From Phallusia mammillata (lineage: Eukaryota > Chordata > Ascidiacea > Phlebobranchia > Ascidiidae): a DNA stretch of 64,000 nucleotides. The position numbers were made by a program, and so were the translations under genes. The notes below the pieces were generated by a model that was given only the letters and a program-made list of their open reading frames with translations, made no database searches and was not told the DNA's origin. Where the stretch lies: NCBI GenBank assembly GCA_003260075.1, contig QLIY01000577.1:15844-79843 (forward strand), in the 5' to 3' direction. This document shows positions 50,501 to 63,153 of the stretch, in pieces; positions within the stretch are counted from its first letter, which is position 1, and the number at the start of each line of letters is the position of its first letter.

Positions 50501-53317
50501 TGAAAGCTGTAGTCAGGTTGTTGCATATAAGTAGGTACACGAATAATTCACATGGTTTTTGCTTGTCCTACATTAAGAACAGAATAATACTGAAGAAAAT
50601 ATCACATTGCAGGGAATGGCTTGCGTGGGAAGATCAAAAATCTGTACCATTGTTCCTTCAAATCATGTTGGTCCCATTCCTGGTGTTCCAGTGGGAACTC
50701 TGTGGAAATTTCGTGTACAGGTATCAGTACATCTTAACACATAATATTTAGAAACTTATTGTAATTGAATGTAGGTTAGTGAAGCTGGTGTTCATCGCCC
50801 TCATGTGTCTGGAATTCATGGCAAAGAAAGTGAGGGTGCATTTTCCATTGTACTCGCTGGTGGTTATGAAGATGATGAGGATAATGGAGATGAGTTCACA
50901 TACACAGGTAGCGGAGGGCGTGATTTGTCAGGCAACAAACGAACAGCTGAACAGTCATGTGACCAGGTCCTTACAAAAAGCAACATGTAGGTGCATTTTA
51001 ATGCATATTTTATGGCAATACATTACTCAGTTATGTTATTTTGCCTTTCAAATGTGTGCAGGGCAATTGCTCGAACATGCCATGTGAAAGTGGATGCTAA
51101 AAATGGGGCAGAATCAAGTGATTGGAAAAAGTCTAGACCAATTCGAGTTGTTCGCAATTACAAGGGTGCAAAACATAGCGAGTATGCACCAGAGGAAGGA
51201 AATCGGTATGATGGTCTTTACAAAGTAAGATGTGTATTAGAGTTTTATTTCTACACGTTTTCTATGTTTTGTCTTTAGTACAAATCACATGTAAGTTGTT
51301 TTGCTAAAGGTTGTCAAATATTGGCCAGATAAGGGCAAGTCTGGTTTTATTGTGTGGAGATATTTGTTTCGGCGAGATGATCCAGAACCTTCTCCTTGGA
51401 CAAAAAGTGGAAAGAAAAGATCAAAAACTCTTGGAATAACCATGCAGGTGTCTACCCTGTGTGAAAATTTAAATGGCCCTGTTTGACATCTGTCTTGAAT
51501 TCAATCCGTTTTGGGGGGCAATTCCTGTATTTTTTTCATTGAATATTATTTTGTATATTTTATGCTAGCACAGGCCTTTATTAGCTTTTTTTGGTTTGTG
51601 CCACGTTTTTGCCATCTTCCTTTGACCCACAAGAAAAACTAACCTTTTTGGCTGTTCGTCGTTATACATGCCACTTTTATTGGTAATCAGACACTTTCAA
51701 AAAGGGCCTCCTATTCGACGGAGGTTTTTTGTTAGCAGCATGAGGCGCGGAAGGCATTGACTACAAGTCGATACCTACTTGTTGTACAACGTGTTTGTGA
51801 TGGTTTTAAAAATTTTGTGGTAACACGCAAAACCTGATCAGATTTTTCTTTCATAGTGTGCGTTAAGGATCCTGAGCGTTTGCGGAATTAGGGTCGGTAT
51901 CTCTGTGGCTGTAGGTTTTGTTTGCCATTGCTAATATCGCCCAAAACTGCTAGATTAAATTGACTGTCAATATAATTCCGCAACATGGCTACCTCCCGAA
52001 AATATCCTGTTTATATTTTTCTTAGTATCCCGATGGTTATCTGGAAAATCAAGCCCAGAAAAATGCAAATGAAGATTCTTCTACAAAACGAAAACGCAGT
52101 GGTCAGTAAAATTTGGAAATTAATGTTTGGGTGTACTGCAATTCATTGTTTTGTTTTTTGTAGACGTTGAAAGCCCCAAAAAATCATCAAAGAAAGCGAA
52201 AATAATGTCATATCAGATCGACGGCAATATTAAAAAGTTGATAATGAAGGACATTAAAAACAAGTTGTTGTGGGAAGAGGGGTTACAGAGTGCCAAAGAT
52301 GGCCAACAGGTGTGTAAAACCGGGTAATATTTTGTGTTTTCTTTCTGGTCTCTACTACATATTCATTTTGTCTTAGAAATTTTTTGAGAAGCTTCAGGAC
52401 TTGTTTGCATGTGTGTGCTGCCAGGATCTTGTGTTTCAACCAATCACCACAACATGCAACCACAATATGTGCAAGGTAATTAAGGCTTTTTTCGTACAGT
52501 GATATTCCATGTTGGCACATCAGTAGGTGGAATGTTAAAATTTACCATCAAATCGATTATTTCTTTGAATTGGGTTCTGGTAACAACAAACATGCTAAAT
52601 CATTATGACGGCGCAAGGAATTTGTCTGATATTTACCTGGTACTCCTGGATTATTGCACTTCAAATTTTTAAAAATTTGGCAAAAACATGTGGGTTTAGT
52701 CCAGAGTTGTTCATGTCCATCTTCTGTAGTATAAACTCAAAAATATAAACTCAACAAAACTCAAGTCTTTCGTCTAAATCTATCCATTGTTCACTGTTAT
52801 ATTAAAGTGCTGTTTATCAAATGCGCTTTTTGTTTTTCAAAATGCTGGTTAACCATGTTTGTTTTGATAATTTGCACTAAGATTCAAAATTCCAAGCAGT
52901 TTATCTGCAACTTTCGTGCCCGAAGTAAAAGGCGTTGGTCGAGGTGACTACTACGTAAATCGGTGCCGTAAACAGCTGGCAAATACCTCACATGATAATC
53001 TGTCGTTTCAGCAGCTTGTGAATGCCTCAAATCGTGGTTGGCGATATCCATTGCTACAGAACTATTTTTATTGTGTTTTCTATTATTTGACGTTATTGTA
53101 GAGTTGCATTGTCAAAGTCACAATTCTTTTTCTCTAGTTGTAAAATTAAAACGCACTTTTTTGTTTATAGGGTTGTCTGCAGCGTTCCTTCAAGGCAGAA
53201 GTTTATTCGTGTCCTGTTTGTCGTTTTGAATTGGGATCCGGCTACAGTCTGGATGTAAATGATGGTCTGAGAGAAATTCTTGTGCACCTTCTTCCTGGAT
53301 ATGAAAACGGACGTTGA
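45656..53317 (+). CDS. UHRF1: UHRF1, maintenance DNA-methylation factor
   Basis: Eighteen exons: 45656-45808, 45883-45969, 46469-46570, 46765-46809, 47804-47964, 48063-48228, 48292-48341, 49221-49324, 49385-49577, 50291-50414, 50613-50720, 50775-50986, 51062-51224, 51310-51447, 52026-52101, 52164-52309, 52377-52475, 53171-53317; 757 residues (human 793). Domains in order: ubiquitin-like 1-78 ([21 protein letters not shown]); tandem Tudor about 130-285 ([17 protein letters not shown]); PHD about 300-360 ([19 protein letters not shown]); SRA about 395-600 ([39 protein letters not shown]); RING 676 onward ([32 protein letters not shown]). In animals it reads H3K9 methylation and hemimethylated CpG, flips the methylcytosine through SRA, and ubiquitinates H3 to recruit DNMT1. 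All named modules are intact, including the NKR finger. AATAAA at 53585. A TA-flanked transposon occupies intron 4. Confidence 0.97.
46879..47647. mobile_element. TA-flanked DNA transposon remnant in a UHRF1 intron
   Basis: Ends CCGTATATACTCGCCGATAG and, reversed from the right, CCATATATACTCGCGGATAG are inverted repeats, each bordered by TA (46877-46878 and 47648-47649), as for Tc1/mariner-like insertion. The CCGTATTTTCCGGCTTATT string near 47428-47446 is another common terminus of such elements. It also contains a 29-bp perfect hairpin and a 96-base C run (47477-47572), so the interior is not reliable. No transposase. Confidence 0.7.
47319..47395. repeat. Perfect 29-bp hairpin
   Basis: 47319-47347 and 47367-47395 are exact reverse complements (left arm begins TAATGGTGAAAATAACGGCC) with a 19-base loop. 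TTAGACTCAAATA stands just outside both arms in the same direction (47281 and about 47393). It could be a foldback insert or an inverted contig end; it lies 80 bases from a long filler run. Confidence 0.85.
49640..50020. mobile_element. Possible non-LTR retroelement 3' fragment in a UHRF1 intron
   Basis: A stretch of higher GC than the surrounding intron ends in GCGAAATAAACTCAACTCAA. The same terminal string, GGCGAAATAAACTCAACTCG, occurs at 38101-38122 in unrelated surroundings. A fixed 3' end with a short CTCAA-type repeat tail is how LINE or SINE fragments look. No coding sequence was recognised. Confidence 0.4.
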
Positions 53318-54127
53318 ATTTAAGCTCGTCGTATCAACTCTGCTTATTAATAATGCCGGCCTGCTGCCTTTTTACTGCTTTGTATACTTTTTGTTGGTGT
53401 TGCTTTTGTTTTTGTGCTTGATCGCGTTTCCAACTAAAATTCAAACTCCAGTATTTTCCAACTCGAACCTGAACTTGTCAAAATAACTTCATCCATCTTT
53501 GAACAATTTTTTATACCTCAGTCTGTAAACGTTTTCCAACTCTTTTTTAAAAGTAATTGCCGCGTTTAACTACTGACATGTACAAATAAAGTGTGTCGCT
53601 ACTTACTGTTCAAGTATATTGGCTCCTAGATGACTCCCATATAGTCGATTTAGCGTATATTTAGAGTCTAAATATTTTAGACAATATATTATTTGCCTTA
53701 AAAGACCGGAACATGTCAGCCCGTTTGAAAGCGCAGATGTTAATTGCAACCATTTTTCAAGTAGTACATGACCAGGCAACAGAGCTTCTGTCGAATATTT
53801 GTACAATGTGCAGATCGAAATGTGCGCACATTTTTGATTAGGGGTACCATCGACCAGTTGCGTTTATTTCATTGCCAAAAAAGCTGAATTAGTTTTACAA
53901 AAGGTGATGAATGGCATGAGTATTCGCGATATGAACGTATAACAGATGTTCTATTGGTGATTCCAGTTGTCGATATACAATCTTTCTAAATGTTAATATT
54001 GTGTTATACCTACAGTGCGTCATTCCCATGATAATGAAACGTCACCAAGACTGCCACAAGAGCAAAATACTGGTAGTTACAACTTAGTCTAACCGCCAAT
54101 AACCATATATTAGAATGCAAAGTTCTT

Positions 54128-54390
54128 TTTTTACGGAGTTCGACCCGGGAAGCTCCTGGGGACCAATCTGAATCAGATTTGTTATGTTTTGCAATTATGT
54201 AACGACAAAAACTCCTAGACATATACATTTGCTCAACTTCACAATTTCTATGTTGAGCCGGGTATTTTAGACTGGGTTCGGATGTGATTCGGTCCTTTTG
54301 GCGCCCAACCGGCTTAGATTCTATTTCCATGGCCATCGATCTGATTGGAGTTATGACAATTTGTGGTTCGATTGGGACCAACGTATAGAA
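54128..54390 (-). mobile_element. Possible tRNA-derived SINE
   Basis: Read on the minus strand it ends CCGGGTCGAACTCCGTAAAAA, very like the end of the clearer elements at 62.4-62.65 kb (CCTGGGTTTAAAACACGTAAA), i.e. a tRNA T-arm box followed by an A tail. A GGTTGGGCGCC block lies upstream. Degenerate; boundaries approximate. Confidence 0.4.
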
Positions 54391-54488
54391 TAGGTACGTT
54401 GTTGGATATATTTCATTTGTTATTTGGTGCAGTGTTTCTGAACCCGTTTTCTGGTGTAATCGAGTATCAATATACCCATAGCGTGTAA

Positions 54489-54735
54489 CGCGTTTGCTTA
54501 CCAGTTCCTGGTAACTAGCCTTACATTATCGGACCAAAGTGTAAATTTTATGCCTTGTTTATCTACGATCGGACAGAAAAATTAGTAAAAACGATATTAT
54601 CAGCGGCCGCCCCCCCCCCGTTTGCTTACCAGTTCCTGGTAACTAGCCTTACATTATCGGACCAAAGCGTAAATTTTATGCCTTGTTTATCTACGATCGG
54701 ACAGAAAAACTAGTAAAAACGATATTATCAGCGGC
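54489..54735. repeat. Duplication of about 118 bp joined by C10
   Basis: CGTTTGCTTACCAGTTCCTG is at 54490 and 54619 with C10 at 54610-54619 between; only two or three single-base differences. Confidence 0.82.
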
Positions 54736-57691
54736 CTATGGGAAACGGATAACTTTTGGGCCTGTCTTTAGCAATCTGTTGAACCACCAACTAAGAATGT
54801 ATCAACGCTATGAAAGATTGCTTGTTACCGTCGGTATAACTAACTTACCGACAAGTCGTACTTCTTCCCGACGAAAAGCGTTCCCGATTCACTTTGTACA
54901 CAGAAGTTTCTGGTATAGAAGAAACCTATACTGCCAATATCGACCGCTGTCTTTGTGAAAAAGCATTCATTAAAGTAATGCGGGGGTCGGCCATCTCTGA
55001 CACTCGTGCCAATGATTTTAAAAGTACGTCAACCTATTTGCTAATTCATGTTCAGGTACTTTTTAAAATATAACCTAATGCATTGCTGGTTTTTAGTTTG
55101 TTATGATACATGTCTTAAAAATCAAGCAACACGAACGATTCTGTTTCCTTTTTTTATTTTTAGTTTAATCAGCTGGCACGTATGAAATAAACCAATATTG
55201 CGTACAAAAATGTTGTCACGCCAAATCATTGTTACTTTAAATAACGAATAATTTGGCACGCGGCGTTTGAAAGGCTGACCCCTGAATAAGTGCAGGAAAA
55301 CGAAATGGACAATATTGACATTTGATGATAATCTCCACCCGACAATTACTCAAGGACTATGTGCTGTTTGATCCTGGCGAATGGTCACGAACGAAGACCT
55401 ACGCGAGTTCGTGTCAAGTGTTGTAATTACTCAGTCAGTTATAAAGTCAAAGTTTTCAAATGGTTTGACTTCCTCGCAACAATAAAATTTAGGGAATAAA
55501 AAGCAACCATACAACTTAAGGAACAAAGGGTGGTTTTGTACATTTAATCTTCGAGGGCTTGATTTTCTCCTAAATCTATATTTTTTCGTGGGTTTTGTGC
55601 TAAATGCCAACGACGATAACTTGGTGAAAAATTTAGTAAGGGTGTTTGATTGCACCAAATTTGCCATAATACTGACTCGGCACTTGGCATTGCAGGCTAA
55701 ACAGTTTGAAAAAAATCGCGGCTTAGGTCACAGAGTAAGCCACAAGGTCGTCCCGGTTAAAAATATTTGCCTGTGCGATATATCGCCAAGTGTGTCCACG
55801 GAAAAAAACGCCGTAGTGTGTATCGTCATATGTTGTAAAATCCTACGATAGTGTGTTTGTACTGCAATGAAAATATCCACAATATTTTTCCTGGTTTTTT
55901 TTTGTGACGTAGCTTCGGCCTTTTATATCTTTGTGACGTGATAGGCAACCGGTTTGCGTAACCTTACTCTTGTGCTTTTTACAAATTACCGGCAGTGATG
56001 GATTCAAATCAAAACATTTTTTTTTTGACTGTCATTGTTGTTGCGAAATTTTACCTTTGGGTCACTGAGTAGAGAAAAATTCCCGTTTCCTGAAATAGGT
56101 TTGAGGCAGTGGTAGAGAATGTGCGTCATTGAAGTTACAAATCAAATGAGAGGTCAAAGTTACATCATTCGATTTCGGCAGATGGTTAAGGAAATTGTTT
56201 TCTCAATTGTGCCTTTTAACGTATAGCGCGGCAAGAATGAAGAGCAATCTATTACTTAACAAACCGGTTTGTTGGCAAGCTAAAATGCGCCTCGCCTCGC
56301 TAAGAACTCATCTGTGGTTTGTGTCTGTGCGCATGAACCGACTCGGTTGATGCTTATCGTTCTATTGCGGTTTTACGTTGTAGGTATTCCACGCAAGGCA
56401 ATTTAATTGGTTGATGTATATCACGTCATCAAACTTTCAGCGTTGCCATTCACCTACGTTGACATTTCGACGGTGACCTATTAAAGAGGCTCAGACTTGC
56501 CATCTAATCTTACACAGACGTATGCGTTTTAGTGCAACTATAAAAAACAACCGTAATTAATTACTAGAAGCATGTATGAACGTTCTCTACTTAGAGAATC
56601 CACGTCGATGTATTGTACTACACCAACAACTTTTTTGTTTCCACGCATTTGGCCGGGACAGTAATGGAATTGAATACCACTTGTGCATTGCTTTTGTGGC
56701 AGGCTGTCTCATGCCCTTTTTTGTCGCGTTTGAGCCGTGCTTATATATAACTTACACGTCGCCGATTACACCACACGTCTACCAGTATTTTACGATCAAC
56801 TTGGACATACACTAATAAACAAAAACCAAAAAATAAAATTTCCTGCAGTCCCACAGGAAAGTTGGATCTATGCAGTTTTATTGCGCCATGCATATTCTTT
56901 TGGACAGTTTATGGTTTCTGTTTGTACAATTTTACTGAATAGCCTGAAGCGATGGTGGAGTTTTCTAGGCGGTGAAGCTATGTGTGCGATCAGTCTGGCG
57001 CTCGAGGCAGCCATGCACATAAGTGAAGTTCACATTCAAGTGCTGTTTTGAAGGATCTAGAAATCATATTAAATCGGTTGCAAGATAAATTTTAGTATGA
57101 GACTAGAACACTAATTTTAATTGAAAATTTACAACTACAGAAAACTGTGTTGCAGAAGTGAAAGACGGATTTTGTTCTCTGATGTTATGTTTTATGTTGG
57201 AACAGATTAACATTTTTAAGATCGTAACATATATTAAAACGTTTCAAATGTTAGTTTCACCCAATCTGATTTTTCTTCATAAATGGCTTTGTTTTTGGCA
57301 ATAGTAAATGAACAGCAGATTAAAAAAAAACTTGGTTTGAAACTAGATTTAGCTGTAATCACGTTTTTCTCTTCGTCAAAAAAAAAGAATTTTGTGTGAA
57401 ACAGAGCATAAGTTAGGAATGTTTTAACACATTCAGGAAATCCTCGAGAATAAAAATCACGTATAACTTTACACTGAGTAGTGTTTACGTCGTTAAAACG
57501 GCATCTAAAGCGTGCAACCTTTAAACGAGCGACATCGACGGTTTTAAAACTTCGCAACGTGACTTCAGTTTAACGAGCCCGTGGGAGCGCTCTGTTTACA
57601 TTTCATGTCAACACAAGGTGCAATAACTTTTTACAACTTCACACTGACATTGTTTTGTCTTTTAGATAGATATGGGAATTCTAAAAGAATC

Positions 57692-58108
57692 ATTATGTTG
57701 AAACCCGAAAAGGGTATTAGTTTGTTAAATTTTCTTTGGTAATCGGATGTTAGTGTTTTGGGGAGGATTTTGACAAGTTTACGTAAGTATTTGTCGACTG
57801 TTGGGTAATTTTGCGAAAGAATTTAAATTAATTATTATTTCTGCTATTAGGCTTTTTTAAACTTTCAAAAATGATCAAAAAGAGGAAAGAATCTGTGTTT
57901 CTTCTCGCAACTATTATGTTATTTATCCAATTTACGAATGGTGAGATGTATCCATTCGGACCTGCACATGGCGACACAAATGTAACATTTAATCAATGGT
58001 CCACTGGAAACAGTGAAATTATTTTATTAAATCCGATACCGTTCATGGGAGCCGGAAGCATTTCTAAAATCTGGGTAAGTTTATCATAGTTATTCAGGCA
58101 AGCATGCG
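57692..58108 (+). repeat. First copy of the NIDO-gene promoter/first-exon duplication
   Basis: This stretch is almost identical to 63583 to the window end (5.9 kb apart, same direction). Differences seen are a G/A and a one-T length change before the ATG and A/T after the donor; the 204 coding bases are identical. Confidence 0.9.
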
Positions 58109-61100
58109 TATTTTGTTAAATCATATGAATTTGTGTGCGTAGCCAATTGTTCAGATTGATCGATAGGTTTGGGTTTTCGAATTTATCTAAAGTTGGGTTT
58201 ATCAGAGTTTGTATTAAGACCATTATACTACAGTGACTGCCACAAGTTAGTTCTTATGTGGTGTAGTTTTTCTACCTTTACTACGATTCACCACATATTT
58301 TTGCGTTAAAACATGCTGTAAATTAAACTTGACAAAGAAATAGTTTCATTTACCCTCTGTTACTCGGGGTCATTGTCATTAAACAAGTATATTGCACCAA
58401 TAACTTGTCACTGTGCGACAGCATGCATACCACCGCGTTCATTATTTCATGCTAGGCGGTAATTTAACGCTAATCGTTTTATTTATGACACTTAGTTTTG
58501 CCTTACGGCGTCTAATTTGCTGCAATAAACAAAATCACATGCACAAACATTTGTCACTAACTGTCATTGGCCTGTAAGGGCAACTAAAACGTTATCAAAC
58601 AAAACCACCGATGAAATTGTGGGTTTAAATACAATCTTGTTACAAAGCATTATTTCATTGTAATAAATATGGTAACATAGTACTTAGCCGGTTTTCTGCC
58701 GTACTCTTTAAGCACGTGTTTGTTTGTTTTTAGATTAGCACCTTTGGATCAATTTCCTACAGCGCAGTTCAAGACTGGAGACTGAATTTTATCTCCAATA
58801 ATATTATCGTTTCTCCATTTTTCATCCTTTCGCAAGAAGGAACGAGCGCGCAAGTTTTTTATCGACAAACGGACAGCGACGACTATTTATTTCAACAACT
58901 GTCACGTGATATAAACCTGTCCATGCAGTCGACAAATGATCAGTGGTTCCAGCCGAAGTTCGCATTAGTTGTCACTTGGTATCGACTTGCGTCTTTATCC
59001 GATTCCAGTTTGGTAAGTATAAAGCCTCAACGCTGCCTTATTTTTTCCATAAATACAGGCCACCATAATAATATATGCTGAAAATGTGTGTTGGTCATTA
59101 AAATGTGTTTAGCTTAATTCGTTTCAAATGGTGTTGACGAGCAACGGGTTGAGAACATACGCGATATTCAATTACGGTGATATTACGTGGACGAGCGCAA
59201 ACGGACGTCAGGCAGCTGCTGGAATGTTCGCTATCGGAGACAAATCTGCTTCCTGTTTTCATCATTTGTTTGGCTCCGGAGACCTTGAGGTGACTTTTTA
59301 GTTTGTGTAAATGCTACTAACATCAATGTAAACTTTAAATCATTTTAAAGTGAATGGGGACACGAATGTCTATAAAAGCGGACTATTAAATAACCAATGA
59401 ATTTTTAACTTGTGGTATTTAAACGCACAGCAATTTTAGAAGCAGTGTACTTAAAGGCCATTAAATGGTTGTGTGTAAACTGGTTGGTGTTGCAATATAT
59501 GTCATTTACCAAACTTCCTCTAAAGGGCAACGACACGTTTAGAAAGCTGTTGGTTGTAAACCATGACCTGTGCAGACCGTGCCATTTCTAACCATAGTTT
59601 ATTGTGTGCAGGTGTCACTCTTGTCGAAGCTATTTAATGCACCAGGCATCGTCGGTCGACATGTTTTTGATTTAACTGATCCTTTACGCTGCACATCACA
59701 ATTCGGTACGTGTTCGCCACCTTGGGCTCTTTGTTTTGTTTTCTCTTGTGTGTCTGTTTATTTATGGTCCACTTAGGTGACGCGTGAAAACTGAAACTTA
59801 CGCTTGGGAACCAAACTGCAACTAATACCAACTGTAGCAACATTACAGCACAAATATAAAAGCGTAAAAACTGCCTAATCTTTAAGTGTGTAATAGCAGT
59901 TTAAAATCTTCGAGAATTTGGAGTGCTATTTAAAAATTGTCAATAAATATCAAAATTAAACCGCGGTTTTATCACAAAACTTGTCTCATAATATTTTGTA
60001 ATGGGCACGCAGCAGCGCATTCCCTAAACATAGTTAAGTAACAAAAGTTTACACAGTTTAAGTTTGGCGCTAGTTTCACCAAACACTACCCTTACTCCAT
60101 TTGAAGTAATTAGTTGAAATACTTCAGTTTTATGATGAACAAAATCATTTAGACTAATATAACTACTGAAAACGCTAGACAGATTTTACTAATTATAGGT
60201 TTGTTTGGCGTATCAGCAATTATTTCTGCAAGTAATTTGCGACACGACATACACAAATTATTGCATTTAAATTGCATTGTAACATACTGGACAGGGAGTC
60301 AACTTAATGCAAAATCACATTTCCACTGTTTCAGAAACTCCATGTGGCGTGATTCCTAAATCTGACCGAGGATTTTATGTACCGTCGTTTGAAAATACAG
60401 CAAACAATTATCTTGGTTGGGAATTTTATGTCATGTTTTCATGCAAAGAAGGATTTTACATCCGACCAAATGTCAGAACACAAAACGTCAGATGTTTGTA
60501 TGAAGCCGATTACTACGAGTATGCATGGGAGCTTCGCACACCGAAGTGTATCGGTAACTATTTGAAATAAAATCAGTTTTTTTATGTCAATAATTTAATC
60601 AACGCTGTTGCTAGATTTAAACGCCACCCGCCAGTTTGAAACAACTATTGAGGTGGGAAACCTTTCTGACACGTCCCTGCAATGGTTCAATGATATTGGG
60701 GAAATAAATGTCAGACTTATTACTTTGATCGAAGATACGGTAACTTAAATATGTTTTAAATCAAGTTCTATTAGTATGTTTATTCCATGAATATTACCAG
60801 GTTATTAAACTGCTGGACACAGTGGGAATTACTGGAACAGTCATAAATGTTAACAACATTACAAACAGCACAACAAGAAGGTATAAAAAATGTACAATGT
60901 GACACCTATAAGTGCATGATATGAAAAATTTAATCATGTGTTTTCTTGTGATAAACTTAATCGGCATAACGTTTTTTTTTTTTTGCAGCGACAATCAAAC
61001 AATTGTAGTGGATTTTACAACTTTCGTACCGACTTACACGAATCGAAAATTAACCAACAATACGATGAAAGACAAAATTTCCACAGGGACAAGCAAGGAA

Positions 61101-62015
61101 ATAAATTTGCTAACTTTTAACAAAGATCCGATTGTTGTTACAGGTAAAAAATATCTAGTTAAAAACGCTGGATAAATTGAATTCAAAAAGTAATAACGTC
61201 ATAATTGTGTATTATTTTACATATTTAGCCTAAGCTTTTTTTCTTGTTTCTAGACGTCACCAACAAATGTTTGCAAGCGTGTCTATGTCGCATGCGGTTC
61301 GATCCTGCAACTTGTAGGACGGGTAAATTTCGACCCGATATACAATCTGATGCGTGTTGTGGAGATTGCTTTGGAATTCCCTATTCAAGTTTAATCAAGG
61401 CAAGTTGTCCTGCAGTATACCGACAAACGTTTGCTAAAGCTATATTACTTGCACTTATTGGGCAACTGTAATACGCTGTACCTTTAGCCAAAGTTAGATT
61501 GTCTCCTAGCTTCAGGTTCGGCTTTGCTCCGTAATGCGTTGCTGAGCATTATTTTTTTGAACGTGGTGACAAAACTATACACATTTAGAAAAAAGACAAG
61601 CTTTCCATTAGAATTTTAAAAGATGCTGAAATGTGCTATTGGAAGTTTATTTCTCATGGCCCATTCACATCCATGTTGACTGAACGCAAACAAACCCAGA
61701 ACCCAGCATGTCAAAATCGACATCGTAAGCTCGAATTCTGACGAAAATTTGGTAGTTTCAGAAGAATTAGGGAGTGATGATTTGATACATACTCAATGCA
61801 AAAATTGTAATGCCGTTGGTCCTGATTTTGCATGTCCTACAGATTATTTAATTGCAAAATTTGTTTTTACATGAAACGGTTTAAAATACATATAACCAAT
61901 AATAAACGAAAATGCATTTTTACAGGCTTGTTGCGTTGACAAATTGTATGATCCAAAAAAAGCAATTTGTTGCAACGGAAAAATCCGCGGAGGAACCCGT
62001 TGTCCCAATACGTAA
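57871..62015 (+). CDS. Secreted NIDO-domain protein with a sushi-like module and Cys-rich C-terminus
   Basis: Ten exons: 57871-58074, 58734-59012, 59113-59289, 59612-59705, 60335-60553, 60615-60739, 60801-60880, 60989-61143, 61254-61399, 61926-62015; 522 residues, phases consistent. After a signal peptide (SVFLLATIMLFIQFTNG) the NIDO domain runs to about 250: MYPFGPAHGD, FALVVTWYRLAS, FQMVLTSNGLRTYAIFNYGD. A sushi-like module follows (TPCGVIPKSDRGF, FSCKEGFYI, TPKCIG), then an Asn/Thr-rich stretch with many N-glycosylation sites, then paired cysteines (DACCGDCFG; ACCVDKLYDPKKAICCNG) that resemble galaxin repeats. NIDO domains occur in nidogen, mucin-4 and tectorin-type matrix proteins, so an extracellular or cuticle-like matrix role is likely. 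Intron 9 begins AAG/GCAAGT, a GC donor in good context. AATAAA at 62193. Confidence 0.88.
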
Positions 62016-62389
62016 CCGATATTTACTCGTTTCGCAAAAGGTGGTCGCCCGAATTTATATTATGTTTAGTTTCAATGTTGCAAGAATTCAAAGGGTGCGA
62101 TCATCACCTGTTTCTTATTTTTATTTTGCATGCTCGTTCAATTTCTTTCATATATATTTTGCTTGTTTTTTTTCGTGCCGTTGTACAACGTAAATAAACC
62201 AAGCGATTTGTTCATTAGTTTTACAATAATTTATTTATCAGGGAAGCTTCTAAAAAGTACACTAGCCAAGAAAGATGTAAAAAAATGTTGATTAAGAACG
62301 AAACCAATTCTGTCATTTGTTTGTTTTGTTAAATTCAAACATCTGATCGCTAGGTGTCGTCAATGTATTCGTTACCATGAAACGTGGGG

Positions 62390-62652
62390 GTAAATGGCAA
62401 GGAACTTTGGCCGAACTGTCTGGCGCGCCATATACCCATATCCAGACATAAAAAACCCTGATCGGGATTCGTCCCCGGGAGAGTCCTGGGTCCGAACCCC
62501 GTGAAAAATAATAATAATAAAATAATAAAAATTGCATTCATAGGCAGGAACTTGGCCGAATGATCCGGTGCGCCTGACACACATACAGAAATAAAAATTT
62601 CTTAGACGAGATTCGTTCTCGGAGTGTCCTGGGTTTAAAACACGTAAAAAAA
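62390..62652 (+). mobile_element. Two tandem tRNA-Leu-like SINEs
   Basis: Unit one (about 62398-62505) has TTTGGCCGAACTGTCTGGCG, like the tRNA A box, and TCCTGGGTCCGAACCCCG, like the B box, then an AATAATAAT tail. Unit two (about 62543-62652) repeats the design: ACTTGGCCGAATGATCCGG, TTCTCGGAGTGTCCTGGG and an A-rich tail. The long variable-arm-like CGGGAGAGTCCTGGGT resembles leucine tRNAs. They are degenerate in the stems, so retroposons, not tRNA genes. Confidence 0.7.
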
Positions 62653-63011
62653 GAATTTTTTGTGCAATTTTCACAAACTTTGCTGACTGATTCGGGTTTG
62701 TTTTTTGTTTATAAAGTAAAGGAAATATAATAGTTGCAAAAAAAAGGAACACCGCGCCGTTTATTGTTTTTGTTTGGCGCGATTAATCAGTTGTTAGTTG
62801 ACAACTTGTATAAACAAACTGTAATTAAAATGATTTACCAAATAAGCGTATCCACAATTAAAAGCGAACTGGACAACTGGCCAGGTTGTCAGCTTGCCCA
62901 TTGGCAAGTGGCACCCTTAAACATGTGATAATGAAGTACATAGTTACTTTTTGCTTTGTTTTTTGCTTTCACTACATATTTTAACAACACGTCATACATA
63001 TGGTTTTAAAG

Positions 63012-63153
63012 CAATCCAGCACATTCTTATACAATGCGATATTGTATGCTATGTATAAATATTGCACACAACGTTAAACTAGNCAATCCAGCACATTCTT
63101 ATACAATACGATATTGTATGCTATGTATAAATATTGCACACAACGTTAAACTA
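63012..63153. repeat. 71-bp direct duplication joined by a single N
   Basis: CAATCCAGCACATTCTTATA at 63013 recurs at 63084 immediately after an N (63083); the copies differ at one base (GCG/ACG). This is the same arrangement as the C10 junctions with N in place of the Cs. Confidence 0.85.

Larger units (their letters stand above)
53318..57690. other. Gene-poor stretch between UHRF1 and the NIDO gene
   Basis: UHRF1 3' UTR to the AATAAA at 53585, then no exon I can support. It includes a SINE-like piece (54128-54390), a filler-joined duplication (54489-54735), and open frames at 54683-54958, 55431-55667, 56576-57051 and 57234-57557 that show no recognisable domain. Confidence 0.45.
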
